Positions 1 through 6,226 of a stretch of DNA of 6,243 bases are shown piece after piece. Origin of the DNA: Candidatus Zophobacter franzmannii (GTDB taxonomy: Bacteria > Cloacimonadota > Cloacimonadia > Cloacimonadales > JAFGVF01); NCBI GenBank assembly GCA_030765245.1, contig JAVCCX010000077.1, forward strand, positions 1 through 6,243. Direction: 5' to 3'. Each line of letters starts with the position of its first letter. Positions within the stretch are counted from its first letter, which is position 1. A program made the position numbers and the translations under genes. A model generated the notes under the pieces. It was not told the origin of the DNA, searched no databases, and was given only the letters and a program-made list of their open reading frames with translations.

Positions 1-887
1 AAGTCTTAGAGATTCCATATCTGGATTTAGAGAAGATTCGTTCTCGTAAATTCAAGGTCGTTCTCGACTCTGTGAATGGTGCCGGTGGCGTTATCTCCCC
101 TACTCTATTGAAAGAGTTAGGCTGTGAACTTATTGAACTTAACACTGAGCCTACTGGACATTTTGCTCATGTCCCGGAGCCACTAAATAAGAACCTTACC
201 CAGCTTGCTGATGCTGTGAAAGTACATGGAGCTGATATCGGTTTTGCAACTGACCCTGATGTTGACCGACTCGCTATTGTTAATGAGAAAGGTGAATGTA
301 TCGGGGAAGAGTTTTCAATCCTACTTACTGAGAAATACATCCTTGCAAAGAATAAAGGCGACATAGTCATTAACCTCTCATCATCCATGGCATCAGAAGA
401 TATTGCCAAGCAATTCGGCGTGAAAGTTCATCGCACCAAGGTTGGTGAAATCAATGTCGGTAAGAAGATGAAAGAGATTAAAAGCCCAGTTGGCGGTGAA
501 GGAAACGGTGGTGTTATTGTTCCTGATGTACATTACACTCGTGATGCTCCTGCCGGTATGGCTGTCATTTTAGGACTTCTTGCAGAAGATGGTCGTAAGG
601 TTAGTGAGATTGTTGAAGAGATACCTCATTACTACTTTGCAAAAGGGAAGGTTGAAATACCTGCAGATAAGCTTGATCCTGTGATGGAGAATGCTGATAA
701 AGTATATGCTGATTTTGAGAAAGATACTCAAGATGGTCTGAAGATAATTGGTGAGAAGTTCTGGATTCATATCAGAAAGTCAGGTACTGAGCCTATTATC
801 CGTGTATATGTTGAGAGTGAAACTCAAGAGAAGTCTGACAATATCTGTAAAGAAGCTATTGCTAAGATAACAGACGGGATAGTTTAA
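1..887 (+). CDS. Phosphohexomutase, GlmM/phosphomannomutase superfamily (5'-truncated by window edge)
   Basis: This is the C-terminal part of an alpha-D-phosphohexomutase, which moves phosphate between the C6 and C1 hydroxyls of a hexose or hexosamine phosphate in the cytoplasm. The frame is open from base 3, so the gene starts upstream. The GTG at 72 lies inside the conserved VVLDSVNGAGG stretch and is not a start. About 294 residues are visible of a usual 440-460; the N-terminal catalytic phosphoserine domain is missing. Visible motifs are the metal-binding loop DPDVDR (252-269), the sugar-binding loop GEGNGG (495-512), and the C-terminal phosphate-binding loop RKSGTEP (774-794) followed by IIRVYVES. 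The metal loop has Pro where the classic loop is DGDxDR, but all three Asp ligands remain. This variant resembles Bacteroidota-type proteins annotated as phosphoglucosamine mutase. Whether the substrate is glucosamine, mannose or glucose phosphate cannot be decided here. The next gene follows after 15 bases, so the two are probably co-transcribed. Confidence 0.93.
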   Translation, partial: VLEIPYLDLEKIRSRKFKVVLDSVNGAGGVISPTLLKELGCELIELNTEPTGHFAHVPEPLNKNLTQLADAVKVHGADIGFATDPDVDRLAIVNEKGECIGEEFSILLTEKYILAKNKGDIVINLSSSMASEDIAKQFGVKVHRTKVGEINVGKKMKEIKSPVGGEGNGGVIVPDVHYTRDAPAGMAVILGLLAEDGRKVSEIVEEIPHYYFAKGKVEIPADKLDPVMENADKVYADFEKDTQDGLKIIGEKFWIHIRKSGTEPIIRVYVESETQEKSDNICKEAIAKITDGIV

Positions 888-890
888 ACC

Positions 891-896
891 AAGGAG
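891..896 (+). promoter_or_regulatory. Ribosome binding site supporting TTG start of the HisC-type gene
   Basis: AAGGAG lies six bases before TTG 903. There is no comparable site before the first in-frame ATG codons around 969, and starting there would cut into the conserved substrate-binding start of the aminotransferase fold. The site therefore decides for the TTG start. Confidence 0.75.
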
Positions 897-902
897 TTTT
901 AC

Positions 903-1973
903 TTGCATATCTTTAGAAAGGATTTAGAGCAGAAGAAACCTGTGAATGTGAATGTTCCCCATAAAAAGGTGATGATGTGCTTAAATGAAAGTACATTGAA
1001 CCCCTTCAAGACACTTCGCAGGGAGTTTCTTGCTAACCTAGAGAAGGTGGAACTAAACAGATATTACCAACCGGTTACAGATGAACTCAAAGCTGAGCTA
1101 ACCGAGTATGTCGGACATGGGTTAAAAACTGAGAATATCTTCTTCGGTAACGGTGCCGATGAGATGATATACTACATCTTTGTTGCTGTTCGAGAGCATT
1201 CTAACTCGTTTGCGGTCTCCCCTGCCCCATCCTACTTTGATTACAAGAGCTATTCGGGAGCTGTGGGCTTAGATATCAAGTTCCTTAGTTTAGATGCTGA
1301 GTTTGACTTTGATGAAGCTGAATACATGAAACTCCTGGAAGAGGATAATTGCAAGCTTGGGATTCTTTGCAATCCTAACAATCCTACGGGAAATACCTTT
1401 GATGCTGAGAAACTCCACCGTATAATTAGTGGCACAAGCAAACCAATTATGATGGATGAGACCTACTTTGAGTTCTCAGGGATTACCTTTGCAGACTACT
1501 TAGACAAATACCCTAATCTACTCATTGTCCGTTCTTTCTCCAAAGCATTCTCAGGTGCTGGATTACGATTTGGTTATATGCTTTCCAGTGCTTATAACAT
1601 CGAACAGATTCGCAAAGTACAAACAGTCTTTAACAGTAGCCTGCTTATTCAAACAATGGTTCTAACAATGCTTCAGAATAGAGATGTTATGCTTGCTCAT
1701 ACAGATATGGTTGTAAAAGAAAGAGACCAATTACTCAAGGCTATGCAAGAGATTGATGAAGTAAAAGTATATCCATCATACACGAACTTCCTAACCTTTA
1801 GTTTGGGAGTCAACTCTGATTCATTCTTCAACTATCTTCAGGATAATGAGATTGCCATTAGGGATGTTGGAGCTCATCCAGTATTGAAAGAATGTCTTAG
1901 AGTTACAATCGGATCCAAGGAACAGAACTCAATGTTCCTGAAACATCTAAAGGGATTTGTAAAAGGTTTATAA
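903..1973 (+). CDS. hisC: Histidinol-phosphate aminotransferase-like PLP enzyme
   Basis: This is a fold-type I PLP aminotransferase of class I/II, 356 residues, the usual HisC length. HisC converts imidazole-acetol phosphate plus glutamate to histidinol phosphate. Motifs in order are LNES (27-30) near the N terminus, GNGADE (82-87) in the PLP-phosphate region, NPNNPTG (157-163), the DE pair (185-186) with the Asp that contacts the PLP ring nitrogen, and SFSKAFSGAGLRFGY (211-225) with the probable PLP lysine at 214. Near the C terminus is LRVTIG with Arg333, the usual carboxylate-binding arginine. The GNGADE block and the RYYQP stretch (53-57) before it resemble short HisC proteins such as those of Thermotogales. 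The start is TTG 903, supported by AAGGAG at 891-896. The stop overlaps the next ATG (TAATG), so the two are likely translationally coupled. Related enzymes, such as threonine-phosphate decarboxylase (CobD) or other amino-acid aminotransferases, cannot be excluded. No other his gene is in the window. Confidence 0.85.
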   Translation: MHIFRKDLEQKKPVNVNVPHKKVMMCLNESTLNPFKTLRREFLANLEKVELNRYYQPVTDELKAELTEYVGHGLKTENIFFGNGADEMIYYIFVAVREHSNSFAVSPAPSYFDYKSYSGAVGLDIKFLSLDAEFDFDEAEYMKLLEEDNCKLGILCNPNNPTGNTFDAEKLHRIISGTSKPIMMDETYFEFSGITFADYLDKYPNLLIVRSFSKAFSGAGLRFGYMLSSAYNIEQIRKVQTVFNSSLLIQTMVLTMLQNRDVMLAHTDMVVKERDQLLKAMQEIDEVKVYPSYTNFLTFSLGVNSDSFFNYLQDNEIAIRDVGAHPVLKECLRVTIGSKEQNSMFLKHLKGFVKGL

Positions 1974-2734
1974 TGAAAGATAAAGTAATTGAGATAATCA
2001 GAGAAGCCGGAGCTATCATCCGTGATAACTTCTACCTTAAGAAGAACATTACAACTAAGTCAACGGCAATTGATTTAGTCACTGACATTGATAAAAAGGT
2101 AGAGCTTTTCCTCAAAGAACAGCTTGGCAAAGTAATACCTGATTCAGCATTTTGGGCTGAGGAAACAGATAGTAAGTTTACTCAATCTGAATATCTGTGG
2201 ATAATTGACCCGATTGATGGAACAACAAACTTTGTCCATCAGTTCCCTTATGTTTGTATATCAGTTGCTTTTCAACATAATGGTGAGACTACTCATGCCT
2301 TTGTTTATAATCCGATAATGGAGGAGTTCTTTACAGCTGAAAAAGGAAAGGGAGCATACCTAAACAATAAACCCATTCATGTTTCTACTGAAGAAAAGCT
2401 TTCTTCATCACTCGTGGCAACAGGTTTCCCATATGACTACAATGCTGAACCAAATAACATGCGTCATTTTGATTTAATGATGGAACATGTGCAAGGTATT
2501 CGCAGACCGGGTTCTGCTGCCTTAGACCTTTGTCATACAGCGAATGGAATCTTTAACGGATATTGGGAATTCCATCTTCAACCGTGGGACATGGCAGCTG
2601 GAATCCTCATAGTACGAGAAGCCGGTGGTATTGTTCTCGATATAGAGAATAAAGAGCATTCCCTTCTAAGCAAAGGGCTTATCTGTGGAAATGAAATGAT
2701 TGTGAATAGGATGTTAGATGTTTTTGCTAAATAA
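1973..2734 (+). CDS. Inositol-monophosphatase-family phosphatase (possible histidinol-phosphatase)
   Basis: This is a magnesium-dependent, lithium-sensitive-type phosphatase of the IMPase/SuhB/FBPase superfamily, 253 residues, typical full length. Visible metal-site motifs are WAEET (61-65; Glu ligand), the signature WIIDPIDGTTNF (76-87; Asp79, Ile81 carbonyl, Asp82) and WDMAAG (205-210; Asp206), followed by REAGG (215-219). DLVTDID (34-40) and the GSAALDLC segment (180-187) also fit the family. All catalytic residues seem intact. The ATG overlaps the stop of the HisC-type gene by one base. Such close coupling suggests consecutive steps, and some bacteria and plants use an IMPase-type enzyme as histidinol-phosphate phosphatase (HisN). 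That role is inferred from context only. Myo-inositol-1-phosphate, fructose-1,6-bisphosphate, or a SuhB-like housekeeping role are alternatives. It is the last gene of the left block. Confidence 0.9.
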   Translation: MKDKVIEIIREAGAIIRDNFYLKKNITTKSTAIDLVTDIDKKVELFLKEQLGKVIPDSAFWAEETDSKFTQSEYLWIIDPIDGTTNFVHQFPYVCISVAFQHNGETTHAFVYNPIMEEFFTAEKGKGAYLNNKPIHVSTEEKLSSSLVATGFPYDYNAEPNNMRHFDLMMEHVQGIRRPGSAALDLCHTANGIFNGYWEFHLQPWDMAAGILIVREAGGIVLDIENKEHSLLSKGLICGNEMIVNRMLDVFAK

Positions 2735-2738
2735 AAAA

Positions 2739-2763
2739 GAGAACCAATCTATTCTTTATAGAC
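2739..2763 (-). terminator. Weak candidate terminator in the convergent gap (DUF2147 side)
   Basis: The 49-base convergent gap 2735-2783 holds a short perfect hairpin, TCTAT (2748-2752) with ATAGA (2758-2762) and a five-base loop. Read on the minus strand it is followed within about ten bases by CTCTTTTTT, giving a U-rich tail. The stem is AT-rich, only five pairs long, and not directly next to the T run, so function is doubtful. No better terminator is visible for either of the two converging genes. Confidence 0.25.
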
Positions 2764-2783
2764 TGATCCTCAAAAGCTTGTTT

Positions 2784-3302
2784 CTATTTTAAGAGTGGAC
2801 TAGGATATTCATACCCAATTGTCTCTGAATTAGTTCTCTTCATTAGAGCTTCAGGTCGTTCCCAAACAGTAGTTCTTCCTAAAGCTGGAATACCTACATA
2901 ACCCCTTACTCCCAAAGTTCCATCTTTCTTAAAAGACATCTTACACTGGTAAGTCTTCCCTGTTTTAGGGTCGTATATCTTGCCTTTCTTCCAGGTTGCC
3001 TTTTTGAAGGTAAATCCATCCATCATTTTTAGACCAAGAACTGGTCTGGATTTCAGAGCAGCGTCAGGATTCTTATCATCAAGACGAGGTGAGCCAACAG
3101 TGCCGGCATTATCACTCTCAATATAGTTCGCTTCTTTCAAAGCAACTATTTGTGCCCTATATATCTCACCAGTTTTAGAGACTTCAACCACAGATCTAAC
3201 ATCTTCTGTTATCCAATAACCGAGTATTGCATCTGTATCAATTGCTGACAGTGTCAGCGTGATTGCCATAAGCATTAAAAGAACTATTCCAAATCTTCGC
3301 AT
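2784..3302 (-). CDS. Secreted DUF2147 family protein
   Basis: This is a small exported protein of the DUF2147 family (172 residues), whose function is not established. I chose ATG 3302 over an in-frame ATG at 3350. A strong site (GGAGGT, 3306-3311) lies just before it, and from there the protein starts with a standard signal peptide: MRRF, a hydrophobic run (5-19) and a likely signal peptidase I cut after LTLSA (20). The mature part begins with the family hallmark GYWITED (28-34) plus SVVEV. It then has DDKNPD and RPVLGLKMMDGF (75-97), GKIYDPKTGKTYQCKM (107-122), VRGYVG (132-137) and GRTTVWER (142-149), all close to the DUF2147 pattern. The protein ends with a variable tail. It has a single Cys in its mature region (120), so no disulfide is expected. 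It is a monocistronic gene between two plus-strand blocks. The periplasm is the likely location in a didermic cell. Confidence 0.88.
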   Translation of the reverse strand: MRRFGIVLLMLMAITLTLSAIDTDAILGYWITEDVRSVVEVSKTGEIYRAQIVALKEANYIESDNAGTVGSPRLDDKNPDAALKSRPVLGLKMMDGFTFKKATWKKGKIYDPKTGKTYQCKMSFKKDGTLGVRGYVGIPALGRTTVWERPEALMKRTNSETIGYEYPSPLLK

Positions 3303-3305
3303 ATT

Positions 3306-3311
3306 ACCTCC
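3306..3311 (-). promoter_or_regulatory. Ribosome binding site deciding the start of the DUF2147 gene
   Basis: Reading the minus strand, TGGAGGTAATATG places GGAGGT three bases before the ATG at 3302 (GGAGG four bases before). No similar site precedes the upstream ATG at 3350, and that longer start would put a non-hydrophobic extension ahead of the signal peptide. Confidence 0.7.
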
Positions 3312-3330
3312 AGAATGAATTGTAATCATC

Positions 3331-3357
3331 TTTATATAGGCTTTAGCCATAAGGCAA
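3331..3357 (-). promoter_or_regulatory. Weak candidate promoter for the DUF2147 gene
   Basis: On the minus strand, TTGCCT (3357-3352) is followed after 15 bases by TATAAA (3336-3331). The -10 hexamer matches five of six consensus bases and the -35 hexamer four of six, but the spacing is two bases shorter than optimal. It would give a short leader of roughly 20 bases before the ribosome binding site. The short inverted repeat GGCT-TT-AGCC (3339-3348) sits in the spacer. Confidence 0.35.
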
Positions 3358-3413
3358 GTATTTTCTCTGAAAAACTATTCCACACACTTAACACATGCTT
3401 TTAAGGAATATTC

Positions 3414-3442
3414 TTGACTACCATTCTAATGCCTGCTATTTG
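3414..3442 (+). promoter_or_regulatory. Candidate sigma70-like promoter for the MutS-like/lipoprotein unit
   Basis: TTGACT (3414-3419) matches five of six bases of the -35 consensus. After 17 bases comes TATTTG (3437-3442), a weak -10 hexamer preceded by TGC, which makes an extended -10 (TGn). The spacing and extended element offset the weak hexamer. Transcription would start some 20 bases before AGGAG (3460-3464). The 8-base palindrome GAATATTC (3406-3413) abuts the -35 element and could be an operator, though a palindrome this short and AT-rich may be chance. Confidence 0.45.
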
Positions 3443-3469
3443 TTGATTTAACTGAAATCAGGAGTCTCG

Positions 3470-5086
3470 ATGAACAAAATTACTGACAAAGCAACATATC
3501 ATATCCTTGAACTGAAAAAGATAATCAGTTCCATAAAGCCGTTATCTGAACCGGGTAAAAAGCTTAAAGCAGGTCTAACTCCCTTTAAACAATCAGATAT
3601 TGAGAAGGCCAAAGCTGAATACACAGAGATTGGGAAGATATTCGAATATTGTCAGAATTCTAAGAGTGATATTGAAGGGCTGAAGTTGTGGTTATCCCAC
3701 ATAAAAGACTTGAGTGGGTCAGTTGAAGTTTGCCGAGATAATACCCTTGAATTGCATGAGATGCAGGAGTTAAAAACCTTAGCACTCGCAGTATCTAAGA
3801 TTTCAGAGATACTTGCAGGTACAGACATAGAACTAAGCACATTGAATACAATGAAGGACTTCTACACCTACCTTGACCCTCAGAATACAGAGACATCCTC
3901 ATTTCAAATATATGACGAGTTCTCCCCTGAGTTAGAAGAATTGAGGTTGAAGCTCGCTGACCTTTCGAGAAAGAAGAAGTTAGCTCAGAATGCTAAGTTG
4001 AACTTAGCAAAGCAAAGCTTGAATCTAACTAAATGCGAACCTGAGATAATAATCTCACGCTCTAATAAAGCTCTTATAGGGCAGGTAAATGAATCAGGCA
4101 TATTCTACCTTTCCAATGAGAATTTCGCCAATCTATTCTACTCTTTGAAAGAAGATGATAAGGACCGGCAGATTGCAGAGGAGATTGCAAATACTCTTAC
4201 TGAGATGAAAGTGATTGAGAAAGCTGTTAGATGTCAGATATCAGAACATATTAGAAGTAATTATTTAACAGATATAGACAACTCGACAAGAGCTATAGCC
4301 CAGTTTGACCTGAGACTTTCCAAAGCTCTATTTGCTATCAAGAATGAGTGTGTAATCCCACACTTAACAACCACAAACAGGATTGTTATCTCACAAGCTG
4401 TAAACCTGCCGATGCAGAAAGACTTCGCTGGTATCGAAATGGTTTATCAGGCAGTAGATATAGATTTGGATAACCCACTATCCATCCTTATCGGGGCTAA
4501 TATGGCAGGTAAAACCTCTGTATTAAAGACTGTAGGGCAATTAGCCTACCTTACGGCATACGCTATTCCACTTCCGTGTGGATATGCTGAAATTCCCCTC
4601 TTTGACTTTGTATATTTTAGTGGATACGATCCATTATTACAAAGTGACAACCTAAGTAGTTTTGCTTATAATATCGTTGAACTACAGAGGTTTAAATGTG
4701 AAATTGGGAATGGCCTTTTCTTAATCGACGAATTTGCTCGTGGGACAAACCCACAGGAGGGTGAAGCACTCTGTAGAGCAGTGCTTGAATCTTTCTTAAA
4801 GACTCCTCATTTCGTGTTTGCATCCACCCATTTTAAAGCTCCTGCAATGATTCCCGAAGCAGCACATTTTGCTATCCCGGGATTAACAGAAGAGCTGTAT
4901 CAGACTATCAAAGAGGAACAGTTACTTGACATAGATAAGCGCATTGCAAAACTTAACAGTGTGCAGAAGTATAATTTAGTTAGAGTAAACACAGATAAGA
5001 CTCCCCCACGGACTGCGCTTATGATTGCAGAATTGCTTGGAGTTGAATCAGATGTGATTGAATCAGCAAAGAAATATTTAAATTGA
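3470..5086 (+). CDS. MutS-superfamily ATPase lacking mismatch-recognition domains
   Basis: This is a 538-residue protein whose C-terminal third is a MutS-type ABC ATPase. Motifs are Walker A GANMAGKT (342-349, MutS GPNMxGKS), an aromatic/Ser-rich signature region (380-407, with NLSSFAYNIVELQRF corresponding to the MutS STFxxEM segment), Walker B with the D-loop region LFLIDEFARGTNPQEG (416-431) and a switch His in ASTHF (451-455). A C-terminal RTALMIAELLGV segment (514-525) matches the MutS end. Residues about 1-330 are mostly helical with charged stretches (e.g. 150-180), matching the MutS lever/clamp region. The N-terminal mismatch-binding and connector domains of canonical 800-900-residue MutS are absent, and no C-terminal Smr domain like that of MutS2 is present. 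A role in mismatch repair is therefore unlikely. MutS-like proteins of this size include KamC-type ATPases, annotated as reactivators of lysine 5,6-aminomutase. The DEFARGTNP motif recalls those, but no aminomutase gene is in the window. The start has AGGAG (3460-3464) five bases upstream. Confidence 0.88.
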   Translation: MNKITDKATYHILELKKIISSIKPLSEPGKKLKAGLTPFKQSDIEKAKAEYTEIGKIFEYCQNSKSDIEGLKLWLSHIKDLSGSVEVCRDNTLELHEMQELKTLALAVSKISEILAGTDIELSTLNTMKDFYTYLDPQNTETSSFQIYDEFSPELEELRLKLADLSRKKKLAQNAKLNLAKQSLNLTKCEPEIIISRSNKALIGQVNESGIFYLSNENFANLFYSLKEDDKDRQIAEEIANTLTEMKVIEKAVRCQISEHIRSNYLTDIDNSTRAIAQFDLRLSKALFAIKNECVIPHLTTTNRIVISQAVNLPMQKDFAGIEMVYQAVDIDLDNPLSILIGANMAGKTSVLKTVGQLAYLTAYAIPLPCGYAEIPLFDFVYFSGYDPLLQSDNLSSFAYNIVELQRFKCEIGNGLFLIDEFARGTNPQEGEALCRAVLESFLKTPHFVFASTHFKAPAMIPEAAHFAIPGLTEELYQTIKEEQLLDIDKRIAKLNSVQKYNLVRVNTDKTPPRTALMIAELLGVESDVIESAKKYLN

Positions 5087-5102
5087 TAAACTTGGAGAAA
5101 GC

Positions 5103-6176
5103 ATGAGAAAACTAGTAATCCTTTTTCTTGTCATTGCCATTGGTTTTACCTTTGGTTGCCATACCAGTACAACCTCACCTGAGACAAAAACAGGAGAGTT
5201 ACCGGTAAGTTTGAACCTTGCTCCAGCTCTTGAGATGAGTTACAGAATTACAAGAGTTGTAGTAACGATAACCAGAGATGACTTTATAGAGTCACTGGAA
5301 CTAACTATTAATGGTGAGACAGCAACCGGTACATTCACGGATCTATTGCCGGGTGACTATTCTATCACTGTGAACATCTATGAAGATGATATGATTATAG
5401 GTACAGGAACCGGGGCTGTAACAATTGTAGCTGGTGAAACCGCAACAGCGACTATTGAGATTATCATGGACCCTAACACAGGAGAATTGGATATCACAGT
5501 GATTATGGGAGAAGCAGTCGTTACGCCTACCAATATTCTTTTTATCGGCAACAGCATCACATACTATAATAGTGGTGTATATGTGCATCTTGAGGCCATC
5601 GCTGAAGATATTGATAATAGTGTTGATATTGTGTGTGATAATATCACGGGTGGTGGAATGACCCTTCAAGGGCATTGGAACAATCCTGCAACAATCACCG
5701 CAATCGAGGGTGGCAACTATGACTATGTTATCCCGCAAGAATCAACCTCATGGCCTGTAAACAGTCCTGAAGTATTCTATGGATATGTTCAGCAATTTGA
5801 TGAGGTTATTACCAACTCCGGAGCTCAAACAGTTCTCTTCATGAGTCCACCTTATCAAGGCACCTTTGAAACAATGATAGAACTTCAAGCAGCAGCTTAT
5901 AACTACATTGGACAGGTCATTGATGCTCCTGTTATCGCTGTAGGTAGAGCATTCCAAAGATGTAGAATCTCAAATCCTGAGATTGAGCTTTACCAACCAG
6001 ATGGAAATCACCCTACACCTGAGGGTACTTATTTAGCAGCTAGTATGTTTTACTCAGCCCTTTGGGGTGCGTCACCTTTAGGTTCTAACTGGGATCATGG
6101 TACAATAGTAGATGCTACAGAAAGACCTATTTTACAGAACATTGCTTGGGATACTAGACAGCTTTACCATAGATAA
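5103..6176 (+). CDS. Lipoprotein with N-terminal beta domain and C-terminal SGNH-hydrolase domain
   Basis: This is a 357-residue predicted lipoprotein. The signal peptide has MRK, a hydrophobic core (4-17) and a lipobox-like TFGC with Cys19 as the lipidation site; the -3 residue is Thr rather than Leu, a tolerated variant. A Thr/Ser/Glu-rich linker (20-33) follows. Residues about 33-122 form a beta-rich, Thr/Ile/Val-rich domain with LLPGDYSITV (81-90), typical of PEGA or Ig-like surface modules. Residues about 143-322 look like an SGNH/GDSL hydrolase: ILFIGNSITYYNSG (145-158) with nucleophile Ser151, GGG (183-185) as the oxyanion Gly block, and DGNHPTPEGTYLAA (300-313) with the Asp300/His303 pair. 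Block III carries IPQES (210-214), so Gln replaces the usual Asn, as in some SGNH subfamilies annotated as DUF4886-like. The substrate is unknown; an ester of a glycan or lipid at the cell surface is the generic expectation. GGAG (5094-5097) sits five bases before the ATG. It lies 16 bases after the MutS-like gene and before a strong terminator. Confidence 0.82.
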   Translation: MRKLVILFLVIAIGFTFGCHTSTTSPETKTGELPVSLNLAPALEMSYRITRVVVTITRDDFIESLELTINGETATGTFTDLLPGDYSITVNIYEDDMIIGTGTGAVTIVAGETATATIEIIMDPNTGELDITVIMGEAVVTPTNILFIGNSITYYNSGVYVHLEAIAEDIDNSVDIVCDNITGGGMTLQGHWNNPATITAIEGGNYDYVIPQESTSWPVNSPEVFYGYVQQFDEVITNSGAQTVLFMSPPYQGTFETMIELQAAAYNYIGQVIDAPVIAVGRAFQRCRISNPEIELYQPDGNHPTPEGTYLAASMFYSALWGASPLGSNWDHGTIVDATERPILQNIAWDTRQLYHR

Positions 6177-6196
6177 TACATAGTTTAATTATATGA

Positions 6197-6226
6197 AAAA
6201 GGGCACAGTAACTGAGCCCTTTTCTT
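6197..6226 (+). terminator. Intrinsic terminator of the MutS-like/lipoprotein unit
   Basis: A perfect eight-pair stem, AAAAGGGC (6197-6204) with GCCCTTTT (6216-6223), encloses an 11-base loop that contains a smaller CAG/CTG pairing. The stem ends in TTTT and is followed by CTT. Because the outer A/T pairs provide a T run on the plus strand and an A run facing the minus strand (TTTTCATAT), it may work in both directions. It begins 20 bases after the lipoprotein stop. Confidence 0.85.

Noticed and set aside
167..770. Minus-strand open frames inside the phosphohexomutase
   Set aside because: They lie opposite a well-conserved coding region, have no ribosome site or recognisable motif, and look like shadows.
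72..887. GTG at 72 as the start of the phosphohexomutase
   Set aside because: The frame is open to base 3 and the residues before GTG 72 continue the conserved domain, so the gene simply runs off the window edge.
3303..3350. Longer DUF2147 start at ATG 3350
   Set aside because: It adds 16 residues before a standard signal peptide and lacks a ribosome binding site, while ATG 3302 has GGAGGT just upstream.
3361..3373. Hairpin TTTTC-TCT-GAAAA in the divergent gap
   Set aside because: Five AT-rich pairs without a T tract or link to a gene end; likely chance in an AT-rich region.
3470..5086. Canonical mismatch-repair MutS or MutS2
   Set aside because: Length (538 residues) and lack of N-terminal recognition/connector domains and of a Smr domain do not fit either.
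5343..5957. Minus-strand open frames of 60-131 residues inside the lipoprotein gene
   Set aside because: They are opposite a gene with clear signal peptide and SGNH motifs; their translations are low-complexity and resemble no family.
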